Assembly: GCF_000003815.2 (NCBI RefSeq)
Contig: NC_049984.1
Coordinates: 15,251,158-15,315,157, forward strand
Length of the DNA stretch: 64,000 nt
Source: Branchiostoma floridae
Taxonomy: Eukaryota; Chordata; Leptocardii; Amphioxiformes; Branchiostomatidae
Direction of reading: 5' to 3'
Shown here: piece after piece, positions 1 to 9,714 of the stretch
Layout of the letters: each line of letters starts with the position of its first letter
Numbering within the stretch: the stretch's first letter is position 1
Notes under the pieces: generated by a model
The model's input: the letters and a program-made list of their open reading frames with translations, nothing else
Databases searched by the model: none
What the model was told of the DNA's origin: nothing
Program-made: the position numbers and the translations under genes

Positions 1-288
1 GAGACTATGTGGTAGCAAAAACTCCTAAAAGTACCCCAGTAACATCTCCATAGTCATAGACTTCATAGCCGAATCCAATCAATTAATGATTATGGGTGAA
101 AAGGGTCAACGGCCTACATATTTAAGGACACAATTTGTGTTCTGTCTGACATTGGGGGTCACCTTGTCACCGTTATCAACATCGATCTTTTGCGTTAGCA
201 ATACCACAGGGGATAATGTCATTAAATCTTTCATTGCACTCGTTAAGAAGAGAAACGACCACAACCAGCTGCCGCTTCAGCCATTTCA
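1..288. other. Intergenic, no feature recognised
   Basis: I see no coding region, RNA gene or repeat boundary here. Short open frames exist on both strands but have no recognisable motif. Confidence 0.5.
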
Positions 289-568
289 GTAACCTGGAAT
301 CCAGTCTACTACTGGCTCGGCCTACCGTAGTTAGTGCAGGCTTTGTACGGGGCCAGTGAAGCTCCCAGCCGCCAGGGTAATCGGCCACACCCGGTAGGAT
401 GTTCACGCGGTTAGACTTTAGCCCAGTGGGATAATTAGCCATGGATGGCAAAATTAACTCCCACCGTGCAAAACTACTACCGGGTGTGAAAGATTACCCC
501 GGCGGTGGAAAGACATCCAGTCCCGAAGGTAACCTGGCCAATCCACGGTAGACTGGATTCCAGGTTAC
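289..568. mobile_element. Palindromic MITE-like element, family 6, with 7-bp target duplication
   Basis: The ends are inverted copies: it begins GTAACCTGGAATCCAGTC and ends with the reverse complement, GACTGGATTCCAGGTTAC. The flanks carry the direct repeat CATTTCA (282-288 and 569-575). The interior is also self-complementary at several places, for example the grccACACCCGGTA block near 390 against the TACCGGGTGTGA block near 479. There is no coding capacity, so this is a non-autonomous DNA element. Related copies lie at 26270-26491 and 51414-51632. A 7-8 bp duplication leaves the superfamily open (hAT would give 8). Confidence 0.75.
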
Positions 569-765
569 CATTTCAGCGGCAAAGTAAAGTTTACGCTATG
601 GTTACGTCGATGAAGGTTAGACATCTAGGCAGAGCATTACATAATACGAGTACGCAATGATCAGTGACTGATCATAGAAAGTCACAGATGATACGTCTGT
701 TCCTTTGGGTAATCTACATAAATGCTTGATCGATTTCGTATTATGTAACTTTATGGTTATTACCT

Positions 766-1255
766 CAATGAAAAATAGGGGTATTGTTTCTGGTGTGTCT
801 GTGTGTCCGGATTTTGCTGTCAACATAACTGAAAACCAGTTGATGGATTACGATGACATTTGGTATGTGTGTAGGTGTTTGGAAGACGAAGGTCAAGCTA
901 ATTTTTGGCCCCCTAGTATGTAAAATTGTTGTTTTGGGTGTGACTGTGTGTGTGTCTTGCGTGTTTGTATTTCCGAATATTCGTGGTCAGCATAACTTTA
1001 GAACTTCTGTATGGATCTCAATGATGTTTAATATGAGGATAGGGGTTGGGAAGATGAAGGTTGAGGTCGATTTTGAGCCCCCTCGTGTGTGACCTTGGTG
1101 TTGCAGGAGATCTTCTGGTTTTTGTTTCCTTTGTCCCGGACGTATGGTTTTGATTTTTGTTGGCAGATATCTCGTGATGTACGAAAGAAGTGGTGTACGT
1201 TTGGGCTCCCTAGCAGCTTGCTCTGGAACTGCAAAGGTTTTTTTTTGTTAAAATA
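766..1255 (+). repeat. GT-rich dispersed repeat, two adjacent partial copies
   Basis: Two tandem copies (about 766-925 and 926-1255) share a recurring order of blocks: a GTGTGTCTGTGTG tract, a CATAACT...GGATGGATTGTGATGA-like block, then GGTATGTGGGTAGG-like, GAAGACGAAGGTCAAG-like and TTTTGGGCCCCCT-like blocks. Other copies are at 4855-5130, 7433-7705, 11665-11995 (minus), 12950-13320 and 36440-36670. No protein is conserved between copies. It is probably an old non-coding transposable element. Confidence 0.65.
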
Positions 1256-3818
1256 CTTCAAGTAGGATAATTGATGACCAAACAGCATTTTCAGTAACAA
1301 GATAAATACTATTCGACACGTCTACGACTATCTCAAGGATGCCTTCGACTGACGATAGTTGAACAAATGTGACCAGGGTTGTACCGGTGGCGTATGGAAA
1401 ATTGCGATACGGAAGACTAATGCACATGTCAAGGGTATAAAGACATTAACGGCGTGAAAGTGACATTCGAAGGACAAAAATGACATAAAACGCAGCTGGT
1501 AACTCATCAACGTGTTGTCACAGTCATTAGTAAACATGGACCTGATATGGAGCGGATATTACTCAATTTGCCGGAAGGACAAGTAACGTCCACGTAGAAA
1601 TTTTGTAGCAAAATGATTTTCCATGGGGATTATGAGTCTATTTGCCAAACAAGCTGTAAATGATTGACAGTGGGGGTCATCAACTAATTCATATCAATCT
1701 CCATCTTTTGTGCAAGTAGTAGAACGAGTAATGATGTTTTAATTACTGTTCAACGAGCGCATCAAATGCAAGCATCGGGTGTAGCAACTGTGTCGCAATG
1801 TTGACACAAGGGCATGTCACCATGCACGGTGGTCAAATACGGGCTCAAAACCTCCCATGTCTAGCCGAATTCGAACCTTCTTCCATGATGTTCCATCTGA
1901 CGTAATTCGAACCGAACCCGTGTTCTATTTAGGTCATCTACGGTCATTGCAGGTAAAACCGTGCTTTCTGGCATTTTCCCCCCAACTAACTTGAATCAGG
2001 CGAAAAAGATAGTTTTTAACCAATATAAACAATTTTCTGTACAGTACATCCATGCTATCACTTTGTTTGGGACCTGTGATATTTAACGAAGCTACTGACG
2101 TTTGTGTTGGTGACCTTGGATATTATAAGTGTTGTTTACACCGGTATCAATTACACCCTCCCGCTCTCCGTGCGGCATGACATGCGTGTAAACATCGTTT
2201 AAGATCTCCACCAAGAAGAGTCCAACTTAACTCATTGACGGCTCAAAATGACCGCAACGGTTTTCCCGAGATTTCTGTTTTTGGGATTTTTAAAAAATGC
2301 CTTAGATTTTGAATTATTGGTAATTAAGTGCGAAAAATGCCATTTTTACTCATATTTTTGACTGTAACTTTGCTTAGAATTAAAAATTAAAAAATCCCAA
2401 AAACAGAAAGTTTTATTTGCCTCTCAGATGATGAAAAATATAAAAATCGAGAATTTGCCATGGCACTTGCGGCCCATCTTATCAAGAGTATGGTCATATT
2501 GAAGGCCTTGAAACAGAAAATAATCGTCTTTGGAAGCAAAATCGAAACAAAACAACTATCTCAATTCAAACGGGAAGATTGAAACTATCTAAAATTGCGA
2601 ATTTAATCTTATTTTGAATACATTTTCCTTGTCATAACATTCTGTTTATTTTGAAATATTTTACGGTTAGCAAATAGTAGGCCTCTTGTAACCCGATACT
2701 CTGTCGAACTCGCATAGCAACGGGAAAGAATACCCTAGCAACCGACCGCCGTGATGTGGTATCATTATTCTAATTACGAAAGAAGTGAACCATTTGATGA
2801 AAAAAGCACACTAAATTCATCCTAATGTCTCCAAGTTTAATGTAAAAACTACTCATTAAATCACAAAATCGATGCATTGCAGAAAGGGTATTTGTCTTCC
2901 GCGTCTTCCAAACAAGAAGTTAAGATTTTGAAAACTATCCCTTAGAATGAGAGTAGCCACCTATTGTCAATGTTTTCATTCATTGTTTTTATTCGAATTC
3001 CATGAATAGTTTTATTAGTTTGTTAAATATATAGATGGGCACTTATCCATCAGAAAAGAACTTGCAATAAAATCATAATATTGGTTGGAGTAGGATTTTG
3101 TTTACTCATTGACTGCCAGAATCTTTACGAAGTCGTCAGAATTTACGACTATATATAGATGAAAGGTTCTAAGATCCTACACGACAGCAGTTCTAAATAT
3201 ATACCACTCAACATCTCTGATGGACATCTCGAATCGTGTTCCACCTACGATCAAAAGGATGGAAACTTCTTTTTCTGCCTGTCTCATCGTGAAAGTTTGG
3301 TCCATCAACATGGCAAACCACTTAAGGCGTTGATTTATATTGAATCTATCTCATCCTCTCACCAAAACGCACCGCCCACACATCACAGCATGGCCTTGAA
3401 CCTCCTGCCATTGCCATTGCTCTCACTCAATGTTTGGCTTCGGGAGCTGGAGAAGAATGGCCCCTAGCTGTCTCGCGGTTTCAGTCATGTCAATTTATGT
3501 CCAAAGATCAATAACGATCCGCTAACGACGGCCGTTCCACTAGAGTTCACTCTTTAGAGCCGGAATGAAGTGAGAAGGGTCCTTCACCAAAGGAAATCGC
3601 GAGCTAACAGCCACGGCTGACTGGCCATACATCAGCGTAACCACCCGTACAGTATGGCTGTCTTTTATGGCCATTGCTGCGAGTCAAGGATTTGACCCCC
3701 ATTACCAGGCCGCTGGGCATACGTTTACCCTTTCATGTCGGCGTCCTAACATTCAAATCCAATTACGGGCAATGGAAGGATATATCTCTAACTGCCAGGA
3801 GTTAGCAAACTCAGCTGA
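1256..3818. other. Intergenic, mostly featureless
   Basis: This is AT-rich sequence without a convincing gene. The only structure I can support is a 20-bp perfect inverted repeat at 2272-2409, listed separately. A 102-aa frame at 3159-3467 has no recognisable domain and was not called as a gene. Confidence 0.5.
2272..2409. repeat. Hairpin-forming inverted repeat (20-bp perfect arms)
   Basis: The left arm (2272-2291, TTTCTGTTTTTGGGATTTTT) is the exact reverse complement of 2390-2409. A second small hairpin (AAAAATG/CATTTTT) sits in the middle near 2332-2348. It is probably a very short decayed palindromic element. No target duplication was identified. Confidence 0.6.
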
Positions 3819-3899
3819 ATGTTGTGCGCCCCGCTACAGACATTAGTCAATGGGGAGTGTACAACTTTTGCTGTCTTTTTCACAGCCATCGTTATTTGT

Positions 3900-4064
3900 A
3901 TCGGGAACGTCTATTGCTTTGTACATACTGATGAAACACTAGAGGCAAGTAGAATAGTTTCTTTACCCCAAGCTCGCTCCCGTGATTCGAACCCGCGACC
4001 TATCGCGCCGAGGGCAGCTAAACTCCCAAACCAAGCACGCTACCGATATCGCCACAAAGGCTCC
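3900..4064 (-). mobile_element. tRNA-derived SINE head (minus strand)
   Basis: Read on the minus strand, the sequence has an A-box-like TGGCGATATCGGTAGCG (about 4038-4054) and, roughly 45 bp downstream, a near-consensus B box GGTTCGAATCA (3983-3993). This is the internal pol III promoter layout of a tRNA. The flanks do not form an acceptor stem and no CCA-adjacent pairing is seen, so this is read as a tRNA-derived SINE and not a functional tRNA. The body probably continues towards 3900 in the minus direction. Confidence 0.65.
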
Positions 4065-4299
4065 TTGGCAAGGACGGTAGGCGGTGCTTGAACCCCACTG
4101 TTACACTGAAACAATTCATTTATGGAAGATTGCTGATCTTATATATGATTTCTATGTAGGATTGGCGCCAAGCACACCACAAATATGGGCCACGTAACAC
4201 CAAAAATACGGTTCATGTTCATTTGTCTGTGGCTTCACCTTAGGGGTACCGGGTCCGTAAGGACAGTTTGCAATGATTATGTAGGTTACATAATATAAT

Positions 4300-4830
4300 T
4301 TGCCTCCTGAAAATGAAAAGGCGGGAGCAGAAGAGCTGCCAACGTGTCTGGCAATTACAGCGTGTAACAATCATCCACCGCCGTGCATAAAAGACATCAG
4401 GACCTCCAGGCAGAGCCATAAACAGGTTGATACTGACAGCAAACGTGCTTACCGCCGCCTAACAGATCACTCCACTCGTGTTATTGACGAAGTACAAGCC
4501 CTTGCCGCTCACCTTGAAAGTTTGAAGCCTTCATTTTTCATTACAACCTGCACCAAGGTTGCTGACCCGGGCATGGAAGCGTGTGGTGTAGCGCCATTTC
4601 GCCTGGGAGTTTGTGTTTGTAAGACCTTTAGCAACTCTGATATACACTTAATTCAAAGGGAGAGCGTCGGCGTGGCGTGTCAGAGGTCCTGGATTCAATA
4701 CTCTGCTCAGCGCCTCGTCGGTCTCTTTATGCTACTAACTTTTCCAAAGTTCTCTCTTCTCCTTTTGAGTACGGACGTTCAACTCTCTGCTTGTGCCATT
4801 CTGATTTTACGGTTTCACTTTGAAGCTTGA
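4300..4830 (+). other. Long open frame of unknown status (176 codons, no ATG at its start)
   Basis: The frame is open for 176 codons, the longest in the window after the receptor, but it begins with TTG and not ATG. A middle stretch rich in charged residues (RRLTDHSTRVIDEVQALAAH) looks somewhat protein-like, while the last 60 residues are low-quality hydrophobic sequence. I recognise no domain, no clear splice sites and no neighbouring exon. It could be a decayed exon or transposon piece, or chance. Confidence 0.15.
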
Positions 4831-4854
4831 TCATTATACTGAATATTAGAAACG

Positions 4855-5130
4855 TATTTTCTGTGTGTGTGTGTGTGTTTGTGTGTTGTGGGAGTATACA
4901 ACATAGCTCAAGAAGCTTTGGATGGATCCTACTGATATTTGGTGTGCGAGTAAGGGGTCGCGAAAACAAAGGTCAAATTCAATGATGCGTCCCCTAGCGG
5001 CCTTCTAAGGTACTGCAACGGAACTTGCGGTTTCGATTTCTCGTTTTTTGCACATGGTGGGGTTTTGTAGTGTTAGATAGCTCTCTGAACGAAGATTATG
5101 CAGTGTAAGTTTGTTCCCCGCCTACGTTTT
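4855..5130 (+). repeat. GT-rich dispersed repeat copy
   Basis: A (GT)n tract is followed by the family blocks CATAGCTCAAGAA, TTTGGATGGATCCTACTGAT, GGTGTGCGAGTAAGG and AAGGTACTGCAACGGAACTT. It is the same family as 766-1255 and 7433-7705. It is non-coding. Confidence 0.6.
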
Positions 5131-5149
5131 TTCGAACTACATGAATGAT

Positions 5150-6420
5150 TTTTTTTTTTCATTTCATTCATTTGCCAATGGCACACACATAAACGGATTT
5201 TTTACAATGTCAGTAAATGATAGGGGCCAGATGGTCCTACTGGCAATAGCCGTCAAATGTTACACATGATAAAGTGTTGTTGTCTAGTGGTGACATATCA
5301 AGGTTAGGGTTATTAGGAAGAATTATTGGTCTGTCGTCTTCTACTTGACCGAGACCGTTGAATATTGGACTTGAATAATCCATGGCTTTATAAATTGAAT
5401 ATGATCTATGATGTTAGAATACGATTTGAGTAGAAAGCCAACAAATATTTTCATCAGTAAAACTCGTTGAACTACGTTTTTGCATGCTCAATGATCAGCG
5501 CCATAGTATACCAACAATAGATTCTTAGTTTTTGTTCTTTCGCATCTTCTTTGACCTTGTAATGTTCCATGACGTTGATATACGTTTACGATATTGATTT
5601 TTGTAATCCACGGCATATTTTTGCTTATTTTAAAGCTGCTTGGCACGATTTACAGTATGGTATGGATCGCCGCCCTAGTGGAATGGGGTATATTGGCACC
5701 CATCTGTCTCGGAAGACAATGGTATACAGACAGGTGGGTAGGCGACCCGTCTGCCTGGCCTGCACATAACTGTTTTTAAGAGCAGTGCTATAATTGGACC
5801 AATTTGTACATACACATTTCAACGACGAACGTGATATATAGATGGTGTACTGTATTTTGTCATTCACCCTACTTTTCCACCCTATTCTCCCCATTTGCCA
5901 ACAGTACACATATATAAACGGCATTTAAAAATGTCAGTAACGGAAATAGCCGTCAAACGTGAAAATGATAAAGTGGTGTTGTCCGGCCATGACGTATCAA
6001 GGTCGGGGTAATAAAAAGAACAATTTATTGCACTGTAGCCTTCCACATGACGTGATGGATACCATTATTTATTGGTTTGTATGACCTGTAACTAGGGTTG
6101 GGTACCGGTACAGAAAACAGAGTTACAGGTTACAAATAGCCGCCAAACGTGAACACGATAAAGTGGTGTTGTCTGGCCCTGACGTATCAAGGTCAGGGTA
6201 ATAAAGAGAAAAAATATTGCGCTGCCGCCTTCCACTTGATAGAGACCGTTGTTTATTGGGCCTGTATGACCTATTACTTTAAAAATTGAATAGGATCCAT
6301 GATAAGAGTTTATGATATGAGTTGAAAGCCAACAAAAGCACACGCATTCTTTATCAATGAAATGCGCATTCGTTGAAACTACAAACTTTTACTCGCTCAA
6401 TGGTCGTTGCCTCAATGGAA
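5150..6420 (+). repeat. Three diverged direct copies of a ~0.3-0.5 kb repeat
   Basis: The blocks AATAGCCGTCAAACGTGA, GATAAAGTGGTGTTGTC, GACGTATCAAGGTCAGGG and GAGTTGAAAGCCAACAAA-like recur at about 5245-5500, 5945-6090 and 6135-6420. The middle copy is shortened. ACATATATAAACGGCATT-like blocks precede copies 1 and 2. No coding content. The copies are probably one repeat duplicated in place; a nearby CCGCCCTAGTGGAATGGGG motif (5670) resembles an end of family 2 below. Confidence 0.6.
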
Positions 6421-6432
6421 TGCGTTCAACCT

Positions 6433-6731
6433 GGTTCACACGTGCGTAAATATTCAAATCCGTTTGATCAGGTCCATATGGCAGTTTTAGCTTCTACAAG
6501 GCTCCACAGGACACTGTTAAAATAGTAGAAATTAGACAAATATAGATGCATAACATGCCAAAGTAGTTAGCTGACCTGGTTTGCGACCCAGCTAAATCGT
6601 CTGGCATATTATCTGTATATATTTGTCCAATTCATATTATTTTTACAGCAACATGTGGAGCCTGGAAGAGGCTATGACTTCCATACGGACCTCATACGGA
6701 CTAGAATATATTCAACACACACGTGTGAATC
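6433..6731. mobile_element. Palindromic MITE, family 1 (~300 bp)
   Basis: The element starts GTTCACACGTGCGTAAAT and ends with an inverted copy (ACACACGTGTGAAT). Inside, AAGGCTCCACAGG pairs with the inverted CATGTGGAGCCTGG, and AGACAAATATAGATGCATAA pairs with its inverted counterpart (TTTGTCCAATT). Almost the whole length can fold on itself. Related copies are at 33250-33553, 40002-40272 and 54678-54908. No ORF. It is immediately followed by a fragment of family 2 (CCACTAGACGGCGATCG). Confidence 0.75.
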
Positions 6732-7139
6732 CACTAGACGGCGATCGTGCTGTGACCTCGCTGCGACCTAATTTGGATATCAGTGGAGCCTATTGTTGGG
6801 CCAATGCATCCATTTCAACGATGGGCTTACAGATATAGAATGTGACAGATGTTTTGTTCATTCTCCCTACTTTTTTCTCCGCGCTGTCCGCACGTACATC
6901 TATCTACCAACATTTAACCCTCTTCATGCTTAAGTACCCCTTTTGGCACCAAATTTGCATTGTTTACAGGGTTAGGCAGCGGGAAGAAGGTTAAGAATAT
7001 GTGTACCTACCGGTGCGGGTTCCCGATGATGCCCACGTGTTTCTGTAGTCTGTCCGCTACACGTGGCTCTCTATCTCTCTCACCTCCACCGTCACACAGT
7101 TGGTGCTCTGGAGGGTCTTCATGGACACCCGGGTCAAGC

Positions 7140-7432
7140 CTGTGTCCCGCCTCCTGTATGCAAATTCACACACAAAACATAATTATCCGTTAGTATGATG
7201 CATTGACTGAAAATGTACATTTTTAGCGTCGCCAAGAAGGTTTCGCCTAGCCTCCTGTATTCAAATTCACATACAAAACTTAACCGTTGTTATGCTGCAT
7301 TGGCTTCAAATGTACATTTCTACCTTCGCCAAGAAGGTTCGGCCCTCTGTATGCAAATTCACACACAAAATATAAGCGTTATGATACATACGCTAAAGAT
7401 GTACGTTTTTACCGTCGCCAAAAAGATTATGT
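7140..7432 (+). repeat. Tandem repeat, ~95-bp unit, about 3 copies
   Basis: The blocks TGCAAATTCACACACAAAA, GATGCATTG, AATGTACATTTTTA and GTCGCCAAGAAGGTT recur three times in the same order at about 7155, 7257 and 7348. Copies are diverged by point changes. Confidence 0.7.
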
Positions 7433-7705
7433 TTTCGGTGTGTAAGTGTGTCTGTGTGAGTGTTTGTGTCTGTTTACAGTGAATATAACCCGAGAAGCCT
7501 TAGTTGGAACCGGATGATATTTCGTAGAACGAAGGTCAAGTTTGATAATGGCCATGGGCCTCCTAGCGGCTCTATGAAGTATTGCCCCGGAACCTCAGGT
7601 ATTTATATCTCGTTTCAACCTTTGTTAATTCATGAAAAGCTCCAATCGGCCTACAGGTCGCTTTTCGTTGAGGTCATGAGGGAAAATGTAAGAATCAGAC
7701 AAATA
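7433..7705 (+). repeat. GT-rich dispersed repeat copy
   Basis: TGTGTCTGTGTGAGTGTTTG is followed by TAGTTGGAACCGGATGATAT, GAACGAAGGTCAAGTTTGAT and GGGCCTCCTAGCGGC, matching the block order of the other copies of this family. It is non-coding. Confidence 0.6.
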
Positions 7706-8144
7706 TAAAGAATACATCATACCACTAGATTTTATGATATAGTAAGCATATGTGTAACACATATATGGTACACATACATAATACGTGTGCGTTCATTTTG
7801 ATAATATCTGTGACATGATCATTACCATCGCTTTGGGTATACAAACAAACGAAAAAAAAACATAAACTGTATTAAGAAATCGTGCATTTTCGGAAATGCC
7901 AATGCACATCATCAATGACACATTGAGAGCACATGCAATGGAAATAAATGTTTTTGATTTTTTATTTCGAACTTTTTTTACCTGTTTTCCCCCGCACTAG
8001 TAGACATTAGACACGGCAAATGTAGTCCCATGCAACTCACATCACGAGGGGCACCCCAATTTCAAGGGTAATTAGACTTGTCGGTGATTCTATTTGTTTC
8101 ATTTGTCATACATGGCGCCATGGTGTCTACGTCTTTGCCTTGTA
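7706..8144. other. Intergenic, nothing recognised
   Basis: AT-rich sequence without genes or clear repeats, immediately left of the foldback element. Confidence 0.5.
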
Positions 8145-8153
8145 CCCTGTGAC
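8145..8153 (+). repeat. Target site duplication, left (CCCTGTGAC)
   Basis: This 9-bp direct repeat abuts the left end of the foldback element and is exactly repeated at 9619-9627. Confidence 0.75.
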
Positions 8154-8170
8154 CGGTGTACCGAAAGTGC

Positions 8171-8340
8171 GAAAAGGAACGAAAAGGAACGAAAAGGAGC
8201 GAAAAGGAACGAAAAGGAACGAAAAGGAACGAAAAGGAGCGAAAAGGAACGAAAAGGAACGAAAAGGAGCGAAAAGTAACGAAAAGGGACGTAAAGGAAA
8301 TTTCCGAAACGTCCGAAAAGGCACGAAAAGGAACGAAGTA
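8171..8340 (+). repeat. 10-bp minisatellite GAAAAGGAAC, left terminus
   Basis: Twelve consecutive 10-bp units (8171-8290), some carrying the GGAGC variant, then degenerate units to 8340. Because 10 is not a multiple of 3, all frames stay open and give artefactual Lys/Arg/Glu-rich (plus) or Phe/Ser/Leu-rich (minus) frames. Confidence 0.9.
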
Positions 8341-8591
8341 GGAAGCAAAGTGAAATAAATCCTATGGGAATATAAGGTAACGGTACTCGTGATCGGCAAA
8401 ACCTTTTGAAACGGTCTTTATTTTTCCATTGTGTGGCTTTTTCCACGAAATCCCTAGACCTCCAATGGTTCACCGGCGACCCGGCGGGAAAGTGCCCGCG
8501 TGGAAATAGCTAAATACAAATCAAAGGCGATGGGCGGAGTCACGAATCAGTGCGTCCCGGGTTCCCACGCGGGCTGTCATAGATCAAATTC

Positions 8592-8900
8592 GGGGGGGGG
8601 GGGGGGGGGGGGTTAGGTTGAGTATTGCGTCTGAAAAACGTTTGACGGGCTGACATTCTGGGGGAAAATATTTTTTTACCGGCCCCAAAAAGTTACAAAA
8701 TTGTTTTTTAGGGCTCCCCGGCCAAAATATAAAGGGGCCCGGGGAAACCGGACACCCCGTTGATTTTAATTTCAGGGCCGGGTCCCAAAAATTTTTTTGC
8801 CCAACCCCCCCGGGAAAAGTGAGTCCCCCCCCCAAACCCTCCCTAATTTCCCATCACCCCTTGGACAAATTCCTCCCGTTGGGCCTTTTTTCCCCCAAAA
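8592..8900. other. Homopolymer-rich, probably low-quality sequence next to the gap
   Basis: A run of 21 G (8592-8612) is followed by about 290 bp in which nearly every base occurs in runs of 3 to 7 (for example CCCCCCCCCAAACCC near 8825). This runs directly into the N gap. The pattern resembles degraded read ends more than biology. No feature within this interval should be trusted. Confidence 0.7.
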
Positions 8901-9000
8901 NNNNNNNNNNNNNNNNNNNNNNNNNNNNNNNNNNNNNNNNNNNNNNNNNNNNNNNNNNNNNNNNNNNNNNNNNNNNNNNNNNNNNNNNNNNNNNNNNNNN
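8901..9000. other. Assembly gap (100 N)
   Basis: One hundred unknown bases inside the foldback element. The true length is unknown, and any internal coding region of the element could be hidden here. Confidence 0.99.
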
Positions 9001-9510
9001 AGCTTTTCTTTTATCGTGAACGAGCAAGAAGATATAGTCTCCACGTTTCCAGAAAACCATGTTGTGGGCCTTGTTGAAGGGAGCTGTCATGCTCGTGGGG
9101 CAGCAGTTTATTATTTAGCATATCATTCCAGACCGGATTTCTATTAGACGTAAACAATCGCAGGTCATTTGCATGCGGCGCTCTCATCTTGGGAGAGCAG
9201 AAGCCACCCAAATACAACAACAACGCTACAATCTTGCCTCATTCTGAAAATGTATATAAATCGATATTTATCCATCACCCACCAGTAACTGAATTTTAAT
9301 CCTTACTTTCTTATCTCAGTTCTGTTTCCTTGTATTTCGCTGATCTTCAGAGAATAATTTAGCCACACAAACACAACAGCCTAAAACAGCGTCGTAAAAA
9401 TTTGATATTGCCAAATTCTGAGTAAAATAAAACACGTTTCATAGGCTTCTAACGCCCGCAGTACCGGTCCCTTATATTCTCATTGATTTTATTTTAGTTT
9501 GCTTCATACT

Positions 9511-9600
9511 TCGTTCCTTTTCGTTCCTTTTCGTTCCTTTTCGTTCCTTTTCGTTCCTTTTCGTTCCTTTTCGTTCCTTTTCGTTCCTTTTCGTTCCTTT
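9511..9600 (-). repeat. 10-bp minisatellite, right terminus (9 identical units)
   Basis: Nine exact copies of TCGTTCCTTT, the reverse complement phase of the left array. All units are identical, unlike the left array, which has three GGAGC variants. Confidence 0.95.
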
Positions 9601-9618
9601 TCGCACTTTCGGTAGACC

Positions 9619-9627
9619 CCCTGTGAC
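9619..9627 (+). repeat. Target site duplication, right (CCCTGTGAC)
   Basis: An exact copy of 8145-8153, directly after the right end of the foldback element. Confidence 0.75.
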
Positions 9628-9714
9628 TATGTAGTCAGCATGGATCTATGCAGAATAAAGGTCTGGAGAACTTTGGATTGTCTCACGTTGACTATTTGTC
9701 CTGCATAGCTTTGT

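Larger units (their letters stand above)
8155..9618. mobile_element. Foldback-type DNA transposon with minisatellite-containing inverted termini
   Basis: The left terminus (8155-8387) and right terminus (9460-9618) are inverted copies. The outer ends read GGTGTACCGAAAGTGCG and, inverted, GGTCTACCGAAAGTGCG. Each is followed by a tandem array of a 10-bp unit (GAAAAGGAAC), about 12 clean units on the left and exactly 9 on the right. Beyond the arrays, both share an inner block (GAACGAAGTA, GAATATAAGG, CGGTACT), and weaker similarity continues inward to about 8437 and 9409. The flanks carry CCCTGTGAC at 8145-8153 and 9619-9627, a 9-bp target duplication. Long inverted termini made of short tandem repeats plus a 9-bp duplication are the known hallmarks of Foldback (FB) elements, which in Drosophila are linked to MuDR/MULE transposases. 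No transposase is visible; the centre contains the assembly gap. Confidence 0.8.

Noticed and set aside
3983-4054. A functional tRNA gene on the minus strand
   Set aside because: A and B boxes are present, but I could not pair an acceptor stem or a clean anticodon arm, and the head continues into a non-tRNA body; a SINE is more likely.
4640-4735. Second tRNA-like SINE head (GGCGTGGCG ... GGATTCAATACTC)
   Set aside because: The B-box match is weak and no A box at the right spacing is seen; not enough to call.
8099-8473. Overlapping Lys/Arg/Glu-rich and Phe/Ser-rich open frames on both strands
   Set aside because: They are translations of the 10-bp GAAAAGGAAC array, which has no stops in any frame; there is no protein signature.
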